Part shown: one piece after another, positions 43,645-53,782 of the stretch
Position numbering within the stretch: position 1 is the first letter of the stretch
How the letters are laid out: each line of letters begins with the position of its first letter
Assembly (NCBI RefSeq): GCF_019429335.1
Contig: NZ_JAHYJB010000001.1
Coordinates: 124,001 to 188,000, forward strand
Direction: 5' to 3'
Origin: Sulfurimonas sp.
Lineage (GTDB): Bacteria; Campylobacterota; Campylobacteria; Campylobacterales; Sulfurimonadaceae
Length of the DNA: 64,000 bases
Program-made: the position numbers and the translations under genes
The notes under the pieces: model-generated
What the model was told of the DNA's origin: nothing
What the model saw: the letters and a program-made list of their open reading frames with translations, nothing else
Database searches by the model: none

Positions 43645-44111
43645 ATCCGCTCCTTGAAAGTGGTGTAGTTTTGTTTTATCGCCTCATAGAGGACAATTCC
43701 TGTACTAATTGCCAAGTTTAGGCTTCTGCCCTCTTTTGTCATCGGTATAGTAATGTTTTTCTCTTTGTATCTATCTAATATATCCTCAGGAATTCCAGCT
43801 GTTTCGCTGCCGAAAAATATATAGTCGCCATCTTTAAACTCAGCCTCAAAATAGGGTCTGTCTGTTTTTGTAGTGGCAAAGTGGGAATTATTGCCGATGT
43901 TATTATTTGCAAAAAAATCATCCAAACTCTCCCAAACATGGAGATCAAGTTTGTGCCAATAATCAAGTCCTGCACGTCTTACGGCTTTTTCATCAATATC
44001 AAATGCAATAGGCTTTATAAGATGAAGAGATGCACCGGCATTAACGCATAGACGTCCTATTGCACCGGTATTGTTTGGGATTTGCGGATTTACTAAAACT
44101 AGGTTAAACAA
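43641..44111 (-). CDS. trmL: tRNA (cytidine/uridine-34-2'-O)-methyltransferase TrmL
   Basis: 156 residues, minimal SPOUT fold: LVNPQIPNNTGAIGRLCVN at the start, FGSETAGIPEDIL and IPMTKEGRSLNLAIS near the end, which build the SAM-binding knot. TrmL methylates the wobble base of tRNA-Leu species. It lies eight bases after purU and is followed by the 45-aa peptide gene. Confidence 0.94.
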   Translation of the reverse strand: MFNLVLVNPQIPNNTGAIGRLCVNAGASLHLIKPIAFDIDEKAVRRAGLDYWHKLDLHVWESLDDFFANNNIGNNSHFATTKTDRPYFEAEFKDGDYIFFGSETAGIPEDILDRYKEKNITIPMTKEGRSLNLAISTGIVLYEAIKQNYTTFKERM

Positions 44112-44119
44112 CTGCTTGC

Positions 44120-44956
44120 CTAAAAAATTACTGTTTTGTTTGCATATACAAAAATTCTATCTTCAAGAGCCAGCTTTAGAGCGCGCGATAGAACAACTTT
44201 TTCCACATCTTTACCTGAGCGCTGCATATCTCTCCAGCCGTAAGCGTGATCTACATGTATAACCTCTTGAGCTATAATCGGACCCTCATCAAGATTGTTG
44301 TTTACAAAATGAGATGTAGCACCGATAATCTTAACACCTCTCTCATAAGCCTGCTTATAAGGGTTTGCACCAATAAATGCAGGCAAGAAAGAGTGGTGGA
44401 TATTTATAAGTCTATTCTCATAAACCTCTATAAACTTAGGGGTTAAAATTCTCATATATTTTGCCAGTACTATATAATCAATGTCGTTAAACTCAGCCAT
44501 ACACTCAAGTATTTTGTTCTCATGCTCGTCTCTGTCAAGTCCAACATGCGAAATTGCGATAAATGGGATATTAAATTTGCCGACAAGAGATTCCAAGTCG
44601 CTGTAGTTTGATATTACAGCCAAAATATTTGCCTCTAATTCGCCTGCCTCATGGCGTATCAAGATATCGCCAAGCGCATGCATCTCTTTTGTTGCCATGA
44701 TGACTATATTTTTATTTTTAGGTGCGATAACCTCTATGTTTGCATTTTGAGGCATCACTTCATTAATAAGCTGATACAGTTTGTCAAGAGCTATATCTCC
44801 CTCGACAACGCTTCTCATAAAAAATTTATTATTTTCTCTATCAACAAACTCGCTGTTTGATAGTATATTTAGATTATTTTGATAAAAAACAGTAGATACT
44901 TTATGAACAAGCCCCTTCTCGTCGTTTGCATCTATAAGCACTCGGTATTGGCTCAT
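44120..44956 (-). CDS. purU: Formyltetrahydrofolate deformylase
   Basis: 278 residues: an N-terminal ACT domain (about 1-80: RVLIDANDEKGLVHKVSTVFY) and a formyl-transferase-like domain with NIHHSFLPAFIGANPY, GATSHFVNNNLDEGPII and the FAISHVGLDRDEHE region. It hydrolyses 10-formyl-THF to formate and THF, balancing one-carbon pools. It is coupled to the CiaD-like gene upstream by a four-base overlap. Confidence 0.95.
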   Translation of the reverse strand: MSQYRVLIDANDEKGLVHKVSTVFYQNNLNILSNSEFVDRENNKFFMRSVVEGDIALDKLYQLINEVMPQNANIEVIAPKNKNIVIMATKEMHALGDILIRHEAGELEANILAVISNYSDLESLVGKFNIPFIAISHVGLDRDEHENKILECMAEFNDIDYIVLAKYMRILTPKFIEVYENRLINIHHSFLPAFIGANPYKQAYERGVKIIGATSHFVNNNLDEGPIIAQEVIHVDHAYGWRDMQRSGKDVEKVVLSRALKLALEDRIFVYANKTVIF

Positions 44957-45303
44957 TTTCTGTTTCCTCTCTCAAGCTCTTCAACTCTAGAATCGATACT
45001 TACCAAAATATACTCTAAAAAATTCAGTGTCATATCCACTTTTGCTTCTATATTTGTGTTGTTTGGCGCTTGAAAGCCCTCAAAAAGCACTAGTAATCTC
45101 TCTCGCATTGATGTCAAAAACATCATTTCGTTACTCATTACCGGCTCTTCTTGAGCTTCTATATCTATTTTTTGCTCTATTTTTGTGTTAGATTCCATCT
45201 TTGCTTTTGGTGCAAAATCAATTATTGTTTTTTGGTCATCAACATTTGGCTTTATATCCTCCAGCTCTGCTAGAGTGGAGAGGATTACATCTTTTAATTC
45301 CAT
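44953..45303 (-). CDS. CiaD-like conserved Campylobacterota protein
   Basis: 116 residues from ATG 45303 (GTG 45318 would add five). The N-terminal half is charged and low in complexity; the C-terminal half has a conserved-looking EMMFLTSMRERLLVLFEGF segment and a final coiled coil (LNFLEYILVSIDSRVEELE). A similar pattern and the purU neighbourhood occur in Campylobacter jejuni CiaD, an effector-like protein, though in a free-living relative a virulence role is not implied. The relationship is from memory and should be regarded as tentative. Confidence 0.6.
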   Translation of the reverse strand: MELKDVILSTLAELEDIKPNVDDQKTIIDFAPKAKMESNTKIEQKIDIEAQEEPVMSNEMMFLTSMRERLLVLFEGFQAPNNTNIEAKVDMTLNFLEYILVSIDSRVEELERGNRK

Positions 45304-45542
45304 AGCTTTAATAACCACCTTTCAAATTCGTTAAATTCAATCTCTTCTTCCATTTTTACAAAATAATCCTTCATTTGACTGTTTACATGTAAAAACTTTT
45401 TTCTCATGCCTGAGAGCCTTCTTATTGCAATTTTAGCATCACTATTGGAGGAATCTTTTTTCAAAATCTCTTTATATATCTCAAGAGCCTCTTCTTTTAA
45501 CCCCTGAAGTTCATAGATATTTGCTAGTGTTAACGTTTTCAT
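45294..45542 (-). CDS. Small TPR-like protein
   Basis: 82 residues. The first half is one tetratricopeptide repeat ([22 protein letters not shown], then [14 protein letters not shown]) and the rest is helical and acidic, ending WLLKLWN. It overlaps leuB by four bases and the next gene by ten. It probably mediates a protein contact. Function unknown. Confidence 0.68.
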   Translation of the reverse strand: MKTLTLANIYELQGLKEEALEIYKEILKKDSSNSDAKIAIRRLSGMRKKFLHVNSQMKDYFVKMEEEIEFNEFERWLLKLWN

Positions 45543-46606
45543 TTTGCTGCATAGTTAGCGATTATTGAACCCATCTCACTTGTAGAGCAGACCTCTTTGG
45601 CATCATACTGAGCCAAATCTTTTGTTCTGTATCCCTCTTTAAGCGCTCTTTTTACAGCCGAATCTATCTTATCAGCAGCCTCGTTTTCACCAAGAGCATA
45701 TCTTAACATCATTGAAGCGGATAGTATCGTTGCAATCGGATTAGCAATTCCTTGTCCTGCAATATCTGGAGCAGAGCCGTGAATAGGCTCATAAACGCCT
45801 ATCCTTGCACCTACCGAAGCTGATGGCAGAAGACCGATTGAACCTGATAGCATACTTGCCTCATCGCTTAATATATCTCCAAAAATATTTCCTGTAAGCA
45901 TGACATCAAACTGTCTAGGATCACGGATGAGCTGCATTGCGGCATTGTCAACATACATGTGAGAGAGTTCTACTTCAGGGTACTCTTTTGCCACTTCAAT
46001 TACAACCTCTCTCCAGAGCTGAGAAACATCCAAAACGTTAGCCTTATCGATAGAGCAAACTCTTTTACTTCTCGTCATGGCAATCTTAAACGCCTGATGA
46101 GCGATTCTTACAATCTCTTCACGAGTGTAGACCATAGTGTTCCACCCTCTGTTCTCATCACGCCCTTTTGGCTCGCCGAAGTATATTCCTCCGATTAGCT
46201 CTCTCACAACCATTAAGTCAACGCCTTTAATAACTTCAGGCTTAAGCGATGAAGCATTTATAAGTTCGTCAAAAACTGTTGCAGGGCGAAGATTTGCATA
46301 GACTCCAAGCTCTTTACGAAATCTTAAAAGTCCACTCTCAGGTCTTTTTTCACGAGGCAGATTGTCCCATTTTTGACCACCGATTGCACCAAAAAGTACC
46401 GCATCGCTGTTTAGTGAGATATTGATTGTCTCTTGGGGAAGTGGATCACCTGTCATATCATAAGCGCAGCCACCCATTAAAGCCTCTTCGTAAGAGAACT
46501 CTATATCGCAGCACGAAGCCACAGCGTCTAAAACCTTTACAGCTTCATCTATAATTTCAGGACCGATTCCGTCGCCTTTTATCAGTGCAATTTTATAAGT
46601 TTTCAT
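45539..46606 (-). CDS. leuB: 3-isopropylmalate dehydrogenase
   Basis: 355 residues, beta-decarboxylating dehydrogenase: [16 protein letters not shown] at the start, [20 protein letters not shown], the substrate loop IYFGEPKGR and the metal-binding [11 protein letters not shown] with [14 protein letters not shown] and [15 protein letters not shown]. It oxidises and decarboxylates 3-isopropylmalate in leucine synthesis. It starts at the last base of leuD's stop codon; leuC is not adjacent. Confidence 0.97.
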   Translation of the reverse strand: MKTYKIALIKGDGIGPEIIDEAVKVLDAVASCCDIEFSYEEALMGGCAYDMTGDPLPQETINISLNSDAVLFGAIGGQKWDNLPREKRPESGLLRFRKELGVYANLRPATVFDELINASSLKPEVIKGVDLMVVRELIGGIYFGEPKGRDENRGWNTMVYTREEIVRIAHQAFKIAMTRSKRVCSIDKANVLDVSQLWREVVIEVAKEYPEVELSHMYVDNAAMQLIRDPRQFDVMLTGNIFGDILSDEASMLSGSIGLLPSASVGARIGVYEPIHGSAPDIAGQGIANPIATILSASMMLRYALGENEAADKIDSAVKRALKEGYRTKDLAQYDAKEVCSTSEMGSIIANYAAK

Positions 46607-47109
46607 TATTTACCCTTAATTTCATTTTGTGCAAAGTTCATAAGTCCGCCTGCGTCTATAAGCTCTTGCATAAACTGTGGGATAGGAATAAATTTATAAA
46701 CTTTTTTTGATGTTTTATTTGTAATTGTTCCGTTATTCATGTCAACGCTTATCTCGTCTCCTTCAGCAATTTCGGCACTCTCTTGAAGTTCAAAAATTGG
46801 CAGACCCATATTAAATGCATTTCTATAAAATATTCTTGCAAACGTAGGCGCGATAACAGCAGCCACACCGGCGGCCTTAAGAGCTATTGGAGCGTGTTCG
46901 CGTGAACTTCCGCACCCAAAATTATCTCCGGCAACTATAACGTCGCCTCTGCTCATTTTTTTAACAAACTCCGGATCTGCATCTTCCATAACGTGTTTTG
47001 CAAGCTCCTCGGCAACAGAGGTGTTTAAATAGCGAGCCGCTATAATTAAGTCTGTATCAATATCTTTTCCAAATCTCCAAACTTTACCATCAATATTCGC
47101 TTTTTGCAT
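46606..47109 (-). CDS. leuD: 3-isopropylmalate dehydratase small subunit
   Basis: 167 residues, the short archaeal-like LeuD/HacB form: [18 protein letters not shown] at the start and [18 protein letters not shown] in the middle. It pairs with LeuC to isomerise 2- to 3-isopropylmalate. It is the first gene of the leuD-leuB operon, which continues to trmL. Confidence 0.95.
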   Translation of the reverse strand: MQKANIDGKVWRFGKDIDTDLIIAARYLNTSVAEELAKHVMEDADPEFVKKMSRGDVIVAGDNFGCGSSREHAPIALKAAGVAAVIAPTFARIFYRNAFNMGLPIFELQESAEIAEGDEISVDMNNGTITNKTSKKVYKFIPIPQFMQELIDAGGLMNFAQNEIKGK

Positions 47110-47207
47110 ATAAATTCCTAACTTTATTTAAAATTATTTTTGTGATTATAGCCAAAATGAGATTGTAGTTTTATAAAAGGTGGCGGCAAAGAAATAAAAA
47201 ACCTATG

Positions 47208-47243
47208 AAACCAACTTAATATTAATTCGTATCAAGTTGGTTT
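47208..47243 (-). terminator. Rho-independent terminator of the flgG operon
   Basis: AAACCAACTT and AAGTTGGTTT arms (47208-47217 and 47234-47243) form a 10-bp stem. On the minus strand it is followed within about nine bases by TTTTTTATTT. It stands ten bases after the flgG stop. Confidence 0.75.
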
Positions 47244-47252
47244 AAGGAGTTG

Positions 47253-48041
47253 CTATCGCTTTAGATTATTTGTTGTTTGAAGCATTTCATCACTTGTTGT
47301 GATTACTTTTGAGTTTGAATCATAAGCTCTTTGACCCGTAATTAGGTCTGTTAATTCAACGACAAGTTCAACATTGCTAAGCTCAACAAAACCTTGTCTT
47401 AACACTCCAAGACCATCCAGTCCTGGAGTTCCCTCAACGGGCTGACCTGAGCTGTCAGTCTCGATATAAAGATTGTCTCCCATAGAGTGAAGACCTGCAG
47501 GGTTTATGAAGTTTGTTAATGTAACCTGCCCTATCTGTGTTGCCTGTATCTGGCCAGCTTGAACAACCGTCACCGTTCCATCAGTACCTACACTGATATT
47601 TGTAGCATCAGGCGGAATAACAACTTCAGGAACAAGTCTATATCCGTCGCTGTTGACTATTGTTCCGTTTTCATCAATCTTAAATGCGCCGTTTCTTGAG
47701 TAAACTTCTGTTCCATCAGGCAGTTCAAGCTTAAAAAAACCTCTGCCGGTTACCGCTAAGTCAAGCTGATTGTCCGTCTGCTTCAAACTTCCCTCTGAAA
47801 ATATCTTATTGATAGCAGTAGGACGAGAACCTAGACCGACTTCTATGCCCGTTGGACTTTTAGTAACATCACTTGTTGATGTTCCTGCATACTCCATAAC
47901 CTTATACATAAGGTCGGCGAACTCGGCGCGAGATTTTTTAAAACCAATTGTATTTACGTTGGCAATATTGTTCGCCGTAGTATCTATCTGTGTCTGCATA
48001 GCCAACATTCCTGTTGAAGCAGTATAAAGTGATTGCATCAT
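47253..48041 (-). CDS. flgG: Flagellar distal rod protein FlgG
   Basis: 262 residues, the usual FlgG length. Start: LYTASTGMLAMQTQIDTTANNIANVNT; middle: TGRGFFKLELPDGTEVYSRNGAFKID; end: FVELSNVELVVELTDLITGQRAYDSNSKVI. It forms the distal rod in the flagellar basal body. It lies 12 bases after a related longer gene. Confidence 0.96.
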   Translation of the reverse strand: MMQSLYTASTGMLAMQTQIDTTANNIANVNTIGFKKSRAEFADLMYKVMEYAGTSTSDVTKSPTGIEVGLGSRPTAINKIFSEGSLKQTDNQLDLAVTGRGFFKLELPDGTEVYSRNGAFKIDENGTIVNSDGYRLVPEVVIPPDATNISVGTDGTVTVVQAGQIQATQIGQVTLTNFINPAGLHSMGDNLYIETDSSGQPVEGTPGLDGLGVLRQGFVELSNVELVVELTDLITGQRAYDSNSKVITTSDEMLQTTNNLKR

Positions 48042-48053
48042 TGTCTAAACTCC

Positions 48054-48875
48054 TTAAGCTTTTTTAGCTAATTTTTCAATTGCATCGCGGTTCATATCGT
48101 TCATTTGCGTATCCATTGCTTTTTGATACATTCCGACAAGACGGTTTGTCTCTATCATTTGTGTCATCATCTTTACGGCATTTACGTTGCTCTTCTCCAC
48201 AAAACCCTGCATAACAGCTCCACTTTGGTCAAAATTCTCAAACTCCCCCATGTCATCATATCTATAAAGACCATTGCCCTCTTTTTTTAATAGTGCAACA
48301 TTGTCAGGTTGTACTATAAAAAGTTTTGAGCCCGGAGTAAGGTTTACGCTATTTGGAATATCCGTAAAAATCTGTCCGTTTTTGTCTATCTCAATGATGC
48401 TATCCTCTTGATTAAACATAATTGGCTGATTTGTTATAAAGTAGTCACTTGGAAGAACCTCATATCCGCTCTTAGTTATCAGTTTTCCTTCGTCATTTTT
48501 TGTAAATGTTCCGTCTCTGGTTAATCTAAGACCCTCAGGTGTTTTTACCAAAAAGAAGAGTCCCTCTTTTGAAAGAGCCACATCGAGAGGATTTGAGCTT
48601 TTTTGCATGTTGCCGACAGAGTGGTCGGTATACGCATCTACAATTTGCGGGGCTTTGTTCATAGCTCTGTTTAAAAATTGTGCCGCTTCTTTTGTTTGAT
48701 TTTGATTTGGCAACTCATCTCTCGACTCTTTGTAGAGGCGCATAAAATCGCCAACTACAAGATTATCCTCTTTAAAGCCTACCGTATTAACATTGGCAAG
48801 ATTGTTTGCAATAGTATCAAGACGATTGAACTGAGTAACCATTCCAGCCGCCGAAGAGTAATATCCGCTTTGCAT
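48054..48875 (-). CDS. Flagellar basal-body rod protein (FlgF-like/FlgG2)
   Basis: 273 residues. It has the axial N-motif (SSAAGMVTQFNRLDTIANNLANVNTVGF) and the C-terminal VEKSNVNAVKMMTQMIETNRL helix. Its LSKEGLFFLVKTPEGLRLTRDGTF middle resembles FlgF/FlgG. It is commonly annotated FlgG2 or FlgF in Campylobacter relatives and makes part of the proximal rod. A sigma-54 promoter precedes it. Confidence 0.9.
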   Translation of the reverse strand: MQSGYYSSAAGMVTQFNRLDTIANNLANVNTVGFKEDNLVVGDFMRLYKESRDELPNQNQTKEAAQFLNRAMNKAPQIVDAYTDHSVGNMQKSSNPLDVALSKEGLFFLVKTPEGLRLTRDGTFTKNDEGKLITKSGYEVLPSDYFITNQPIMFNQEDSIIEIDKNGQIFTDIPNSVNLTPGSKLFIVQPDNVALLKKEGNGLYRYDDMGEFENFDQSGAVMQGFVEKSNVNAVKMMTQMIETNRLVGMYQKAMDTQMNDMNRDAIEKLAKKA

Positions 48876-48908
48876 TTAATACCTTTAGTTCTCATTTTTT
48901 TCAAGTTA

Positions 48909-48925
48909 AGCAAACTATGTTCCAA
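48909..48925 (-). promoter_or_regulatory. Sigma-54 promoter of the flgF/flgG operon
   Basis: On the minus strand TTGGAAC, five bases, then TTGCT match the -24/-12 consensus (TGGCAC-N5-TTGCW) with one difference. It lies 34 bases before the flgF-like ATG, as expected for RpoN control of middle flagellar genes in Campylobacterota. Confidence 0.75.
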
Positions 48926-48958
48926 TATTTAAGGAAGAAATTGTTAAGACTTTTTGGG

Positions 48959-48964
48959 TATAAT
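48959..48964 (+). promoter_or_regulatory. -10 box of rpoD
   Basis: TATAAT 46 bases before the rpoD ATG, with T-rich sequence upstream and no canonical -35. It faces the flagellar operon's sigma-54 promoter in the same 135-bp gap. Confidence 0.5.
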
Positions 48965-49010
48965 CCACTTTTGAAAAATCTTAATTCAACCAAACAAGGC
49001 GCACTCATCC

Positions 49011-50882
49011 ATGACAGCTAAAGAACTCAACAAAGCTATCGAATTATTCTTCACAAATCAAAAACCGAAAGAGTGCTCTACCTATGAGTCACTAATAGAA
49101 CTTTTTGATAAACAGCCGACTTTAGCCCAAGCAACAAATATTCATAAACTTATACAAAAACACAAAGCTTGCATATATACATCATCAGAGCATGCAAAAC
49201 TGCTAAACGACAAAGAAGCAGAGGCTAGAAGAAGTGCCCAAAGAAAGATGATTGAAAATAACGAAACGGACAGTTTTGACATACTAAAAGAGCATGAGCT
49301 TCTTGAGTGGTCTCGCTCTGACTCCCCAGTTCGCATGTACCTTCGTGAAATGGGACAGATTCCGCTTCTAACAAAAGAAGAGGAGATTGAGATATCAAAA
49401 AAAATCGAAGGCGGCGAAAGCATTATTATTGATGCTATATGCTCGGTTCCATATCTCATAGACTTTATTTTAGACTACAGAGAGCCTCTTATCAATAGAG
49501 AGAGAAGAGTAAAAGAGCTCTTCAAAAGCTTTGAGGATGAAAAAGATGATACGGACGATTCAGAAATAAATGATGAAGAAGATATTGAAGATAACGAGTA
49601 TGAAGAGGTCAAGAAGACACTGACCGTAAAAGACAAAAGCAGAGTTGAAAAAGTTACCACAAGCTTTAAAGCTCTTGAAAAAGCTAAAAAAGAGTGGGTT
49701 AAATTAGCGGAAAAAACAGCTGAAAACGGTGATGGAGAAGTTACCCCTGAAACTGTTCTGCACTTCTTGAGCGTTACCTATAAAAAAGGCGTTTTAAAAG
49801 AGAAATTATTAGATCTCGGACCTACGTCAAAGCTTATAAATGAACTTGTTAAAGCAATGGAGACGGCACTTAAGAGCGATGAGGGGTATGACAAAGAGTT
49901 AAAAAGACTTGAGTATAAACTTCCTCTTTTCAACTCAACTCTAAAAGCAAACCATAAAATTTTAGTTGAAAAAATTTGCGACTTAAACAAAGAAGATATT
50001 GCAGCTATGGTGCCTGAGGCTACTATGGTAAGCACATATATGGAGATAAAAAAACTTGTCCAAACTAAAGAGGCTTCAAAAAACAGCTTCAGTATGGAGC
50101 CTGAAAAACTCGCAGATATTTTAGAACAGATTAAACGCGGTAAAAATATCTCCGAAATATCAAAAACAAAGATGGCAAAATCAAACCTCAGGCTAGTTGT
50201 ATCTATTGCAAAAAGATATACAAACAGAGGATTGCCTTTCCTTGACCTTATTCAAGAGGGAAATATCGGACTTATGAAAGCGGTTGATAAATTTGAGTAC
50301 CAAAAAGGGTATAAATTCTCAACATATGCCACATGGTGGATTCGCCAAGCTATTTCTCGCGCAATTGCGGATCAGGCAAGAACTATTCGTATTCCTATCC
50401 ACATGATAGAGACCATTAACCGCATCAATAAAATTATGCGCAAGCATCTTCAAGAGCATGGAAGAGAGCCTGATGTTGAGATAATCGCACAAGAGGTCGG
50501 ACTGTCTGTTGAAAAAGTTAAAAATGTAATTAAAATCACAAAAGAGCCGATAAGCCTTGAAGCTCCTATAGGAAGTGAAGATGACGGACGTTTTGGTGAC
50601 TTCATTGAAGATAAGATGTCACTCTCACCTTCAGATGCGATACTAAAAGATGATCTGAGAGTTCAGATAGAGAGCGTTTTAGAGCAGCTAAACGAAAGAG
50701 AGAAAGCAGTTATAAAACTCCGCTTTGGAATCATGGACGATGAGTCTGACAGAACGCTAGAAGAGATAGGCAAAGAGCTTAACGTAACACGTGAAAGAGT
50801 TCGCCAAATTGAATCAAGCGCAATTAAAAAGCTCAAACACCCTAAAGTTGGAAGAAAACTTAAAAATTACATAGAAGAGTAG
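49011..50882 (+). CDS. rpoD: RNA polymerase primary sigma factor RpoD
   Basis: 623 residues: an N-terminal region 1.1-like part, region 1.2 with [23 protein letters not shown] (about 101-123), a highly acidic insert (about 175-200), region 2 ([51 protein letters not shown]), region 3 and region 4 ([22 protein letters not shown]). This is the housekeeping sigma-70. The next gene starts ten bases after it. Confidence 0.97.
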   Translation: MTAKELNKAIELFFTNQKPKECSTYESLIELFDKQPTLAQATNIHKLIQKHKACIYTSSEHAKLLNDKEAEARRSAQRKMIENNETDSFDILKEHELLEWSRSDSPVRMYLREMGQIPLLTKEEEIEISKKIEGGESIIIDAICSVPYLIDFILDYREPLINRERRVKELFKSFEDEKDDTDDSEINDEEDIEDNEYEEVKKTLTVKDKSRVEKVTTSFKALEKAKKEWVKLAEKTAENGDGEVTPETVLHFLSVTYKKGVLKEKLLDLGPTSKLINELVKAMETALKSDEGYDKELKRLEYKLPLFNSTLKANHKILVEKICDLNKEDIAAMVPEATMVSTYMEIKKLVQTKEASKNSFSMEPEKLADILEQIKRGKNISEISKTKMAKSNLRLVVSIAKRYTNRGLPFLDLIQEGNIGLMKAVDKFEYQKGYKFSTYATWWIRQAISRAIADQARTIRIPIHMIETINRINKIMRKHLQEHGREPDVEIIAQEVGLSVEKVKNVIKITKEPISLEAPIGSEDDGRFGDFIEDKMSLSPSDAILKDDLRVQIESVLEQLNEREKAVIKLRFGIMDDESDRTLEEIGKELNVTRERVRQIESSAIKKLKHPKVGRKLKNYIEE

Positions 50883-50892
50883 TAGATTTAGC

Positions 50893-51576
50893 ATGACATT
50901 TGAGCAGCAATGGATAGAGTACGATTACAACCCGTTCGTACTCTTTAGTTCGAGCGGAAAGGTTTTATCGTTAAATGCAGAAGCTCAGTTTCTGCTTGGC
51001 GCAATCACCACAGAAGAGCTCTTTGGTATCGCAAGTACCTATGCAAATCACTCTTACGGATTTAAAACAACATTTTTAGAGCTTGATTTAGGACGTTACA
51101 AATTTTTTGCAATAACCGTCGGGTATGAGAATGATGAAGCTATTGGAATCAAGCTATATCAGGTGCCCTCTTTCAAACTAAACAAACCTAAGCTTGGCGG
51201 CGAATCGGCAAATATATATGCGCTTGTTGACTTATGCATTCTCACATACTCCATAAACTCAAAAATTGTTTTTAAAAAAGATTTTGACCCTACAATTCCT
51301 GAAGTCATTATAGACTCCAACAACTTTATAAAAATTCTCAATAAAATCTACTCTTGCTTTGATAAAAATGAGAAGATATCGACAAAGATATTCTACAGAG
51401 TCGGCGAACATGTAAAGTTTGAGGATAAAAAATATAGTATTTTTTCAGTTGAGATAAGTTCACAGAGTATAGATGAAGAGAGAGTTAATGAACTGAAAGT
51501 TTTAGCTGCAAATACAAACTTCTACATAGATATCAAAAAGAAGATAACGATAAACATACCTATGATTACATCCTAG
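50893..51576 (+). CDS. PAS-like protein cotranscribed with rpoD, unknown function
   Basis: 227 residues, soluble. The first 90 (NPFVLFSSSGKVLSLNAEAQFLLG, with a GRYKFFAITVGYENDEAIGIKLY strand pair) resemble a PAS sensory domain. The rest has no visible kinase or DNA-binding motif. It is ten bases downstream of rpoD and likely on the same message. A link to sigma activity would be a guess. Confidence 0.65.
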   Translation: MTFEQQWIEYDYNPFVLFSSSGKVLSLNAEAQFLLGAITTEELFGIASTYANHSYGFKTTFLELDLGRYKFFAITVGYENDEAIGIKLYQVPSFKLNKPKLGGESANIYALVDLCILTYSINSKIVFKKDFDPTIPEVIIDSNNFIKILNKIYSCFDKNEKISTKIFYRVGEHVKFEDKKYSIFSVEISSQSIDEERVNELKVLAANTNFYIDIKKKITINIPMITS

Positions 51577-51585
51577 GCGCGCCTG

Positions 51586-52089
51586 CTATAACTCTTTTGA
51601 GATAAAATAGCCCGCCAATATGCCAGTGAGCAGGGATGGAAGATAGATAGATATGTCCAAAAGGGCATTATTTTTAAGCGCAATAAATCCAATAATTAAA
51701 AACAGATATGGAACTAGTCTATATAGAGAAATTCCGGCTTTAGCGCCTTTTTTAATCTCTCTTAAATCTAGAATCTTTATCTTTTTCTTCTCCTCTTTAA
51801 CGATTGCTTTTAGGTCCAGCTCCGCATCTGCAGCGCTGTTTGTCTCCGCTTCTTCGTAGAGTTCATACGGATCTTCAATCTCGTCTAAAATATCTCTTTT
51901 TTCATCTACATTTTCAAGCGCGACCTGATTTTTTATCATTCTTTTATAGGCGTACGCAGAGCCTGCAATGATAAAAAAACTGCTTAAAAATGCGACTTGA
52001 AGATTGATGAAAAATTCAAATTTGATTAATGCCGACAAGAGAATTAAAAATTCAATTACGACAAAAACCTTAATATTTTTTTTCACCAT
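51586..52089 (-). CDS. Small membrane protein, unknown function
   Basis: 167 residues from ATG 52089 (or GTG 52086; GAGG lies upstream, with spacing favouring GTG). Two membrane helices at the start (about 6-40), an acidic middle (RDILDEIEDPYELYEEAE), and two more helices at the end (about 115-165, ending SLLTGILAGYFISKEL). It overlaps the AtpZ-like gene. No family recognised. Confidence 0.65.
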   Translation of the reverse strand: MVKKNIKVFVVIEFLILLSALIKFEFFINLQVAFLSSFFIIAGSAYAYKRMIKNQVALENVDEKRDILDEIEDPYELYEEAETNSAADAELDLKAIVKEEKKKIKILDLREIKKGAKAGISLYRLVPYLFLIIGFIALKNNALLDISIYLPSLLTGILAGYFISKEL

Positions 52090-52399
52090 AATCCTCATCA
52101 TCTTCGTCGTCTTGAAGCTGCTTTTTAATGGCGTAACGTGGCTTTTTTGCCAGTTCTTCATACTCTTTGTACTGTTTAGAGTATGCCTTGTAAACATTAA
52201 GCACGGCAGCAGCTACACCTATAAAAACGCCTATCCATAGCGTCCAGCCAATTCCTGTAAATTTTTTAAGCAAAATACCTATTCCGACACCCATAACGAC
52301 TGCTACGACAATTGAGATTCCAAGAGAGAGGGAATCTGCCGCCTCAATAATCGGTTTTATTTTTGGAGTCTCTTGTTCGCTTTTATTTTTATTATCCAT
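52070..52399 (-). CDS. AtpZ/AtpI-type protein (F-ATPase-associated)
   Basis: 109 residues with two membrane helices (about 28-45, 50-70) around a glycine hairpin ([22 protein letters not shown]), the AtpI/AtpZ pattern, and an acidic C-terminus. Such proteins help assemble the rotor or transport Mg2+ or Ca2+ for F1Fo-ATPase. Here it is not with atp genes but overlaps hemL by eight bases. Confidence 0.78.
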   Translation of the reverse strand: MDNKNKSEQETPKIKPIIEAADSLSLGISIVVAVVMGVGIGILLKKFTGIGWTLWIGVFIGVAAAVLNVYKAYSKQYKEYEELAKKPRYAIKKQLQDDEDDEDYGEKKY

Positions 52400-53687
52400 T
52401 GTTTTTTATCTCTTTAAATACTTCCGCACTGGCTTTAATCGTATCTTCAATCATCTCATCCGTTGTAGCAGTTGAAATAAAACCTGTTTCGTAGAGTGAA
52501 CATGCAAAGTAGAACCCTTTTGAGAGCATCATAGAGTGAAATTTTGCAAAAAGTTTTGCATCAGAGCTGCACGCATCTGCAAAGTTTTTAACAGGCTTTT
52601 CGTTAAAAAAGAAGCCAAACATACTCCCTCTTGTATCTATCTGCATAGTTATACCGCATGCGGATGCCTCTTGTTGCATTCCCTCAACCAATCTTTTTGC
52701 ACGCTCATTTAACACAGATATAACCTCGGCATTCTTTTTTAGTTTTGTGATTGCTGCAAGTCCTGCAGCCATTGCAACAGGATTTCCACTTAGTGTACCT
52801 GCCTGATAAACAGGTCCTTCAGGCGAGAGTTTAGCCATGATTTCCGCTCTTGCGCCAAAAGCGCCGACCGGCATACCGCCCCCAATTACTTTTCCAAGTG
52901 TAACAATATCAGGCTTTACGCCTGTAATTGATTCTGCACCATGCAGCGTCGCACGAAAACCGCTCATAACTTCATCAAAAATAAGAAGAGTGCCATTTGC
53001 ATCACACAACTCTCTTAATTCATGCAAAAACTCTTTATCAGCAGGAACAAGCCCCATATTTCCTGCTATTGGTTCTATAATTACACATGCAATATTTTTA
53101 GAATCATTAAAACACTTCTTTACGCTCTCGATATCATTATATGTAGCCAAAAGAGTATGCTTTGTAAAGTCGGCAGGCACGCCCGGTGAGCTTGGATTTC
53201 CAAAAGTTGCCGCTCCGCTTCCTGCTTGAACCAAAAGTGAATCACTGTGTCCGTGGTAACAGCCAACAAACTTTACAATATCATCACGGTTTGTAAATCC
53301 GCGAGCAAGACGAATAGCGCTCATGACCGCCTCTGTTCCGCTGCTTACAAATCTTATCTTCTCTATTGAATCAAACATAGAGATGACAAGCTGCGCCAAA
53401 TCACTCTCTGCCTGCGTAGGTGCGCCAAAACTAAGACCGTGTTTAACAGCCTCTATTACCGCATTTTCAATTGACTCGTCTCTGTGTCCAAAAATCAGAG
53501 GACCCCAACTCTGAACATAATCTACATACCTGTTTCCATCAATATCTGTTAAATATGCGCCTTTGCCCTCTGCAATAAAGATAGGTGTTCCCCCGACACT
53601 TCCAAATGCTCTAACAGGAGAGTTCACTCCCCCTGGAATTAAACTTTGTGCTTGCTCAAAAGCTTTTACCGAACCGCTTATACTCAT
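52392..53687 (-). CDS. hemL: Glutamate-1-semialdehyde 2,1-aminomutase
   Basis: 431 residues, class III aminotransferase: [17 protein letters not shown] at the start, [18 protein letters not shown], the PLP site [12 protein letters not shown] and the lysine in [16 protein letters not shown]. It makes 5-aminolevulinate for haem from glutamate-1-semialdehyde, the C5 route. First gene of the hemL-atpZ-like unit, divergent from tonB-like. Confidence 0.97.
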   Translation of the reverse strand: MSISGSVKAFEQAQSLIPGGVNSPVRAFGSVGGTPIFIAEGKGAYLTDIDGNRYVDYVQSWGPLIFGHRDESIENAVIEAVKHGLSFGAPTQAESDLAQLVISMFDSIEKIRFVSSGTEAVMSAIRLARGFTNRDDIVKFVGCYHGHSDSLLVQAGSGAATFGNPSSPGVPADFTKHTLLATYNDIESVKKCFNDSKNIACVIIEPIAGNMGLVPADKEFLHELRELCDANGTLLIFDEVMSGFRATLHGAESITGVKPDIVTLGKVIGGGMPVGAFGARAEIMAKLSPEGPVYQAGTLSGNPVAMAAGLAAITKLKKNAEVISVLNERAKRLVEGMQQEASACGITMQIDTRGSMFGFFFNEKPVKNFADACSSDAKLFAKFHSMMLSKGFYFACSLYETGFISTATTDEMIEDTIKASAEVFKEIKNNG

Positions 53688-53782
53688 AGAAATTACCTTA
53701 ATATTTTTTTGTCATTATAGCAAAGTTGTATTAATCTATATTAGTTATAATTGTCCAAAATTTTATAAGTAAACGGAATAGC

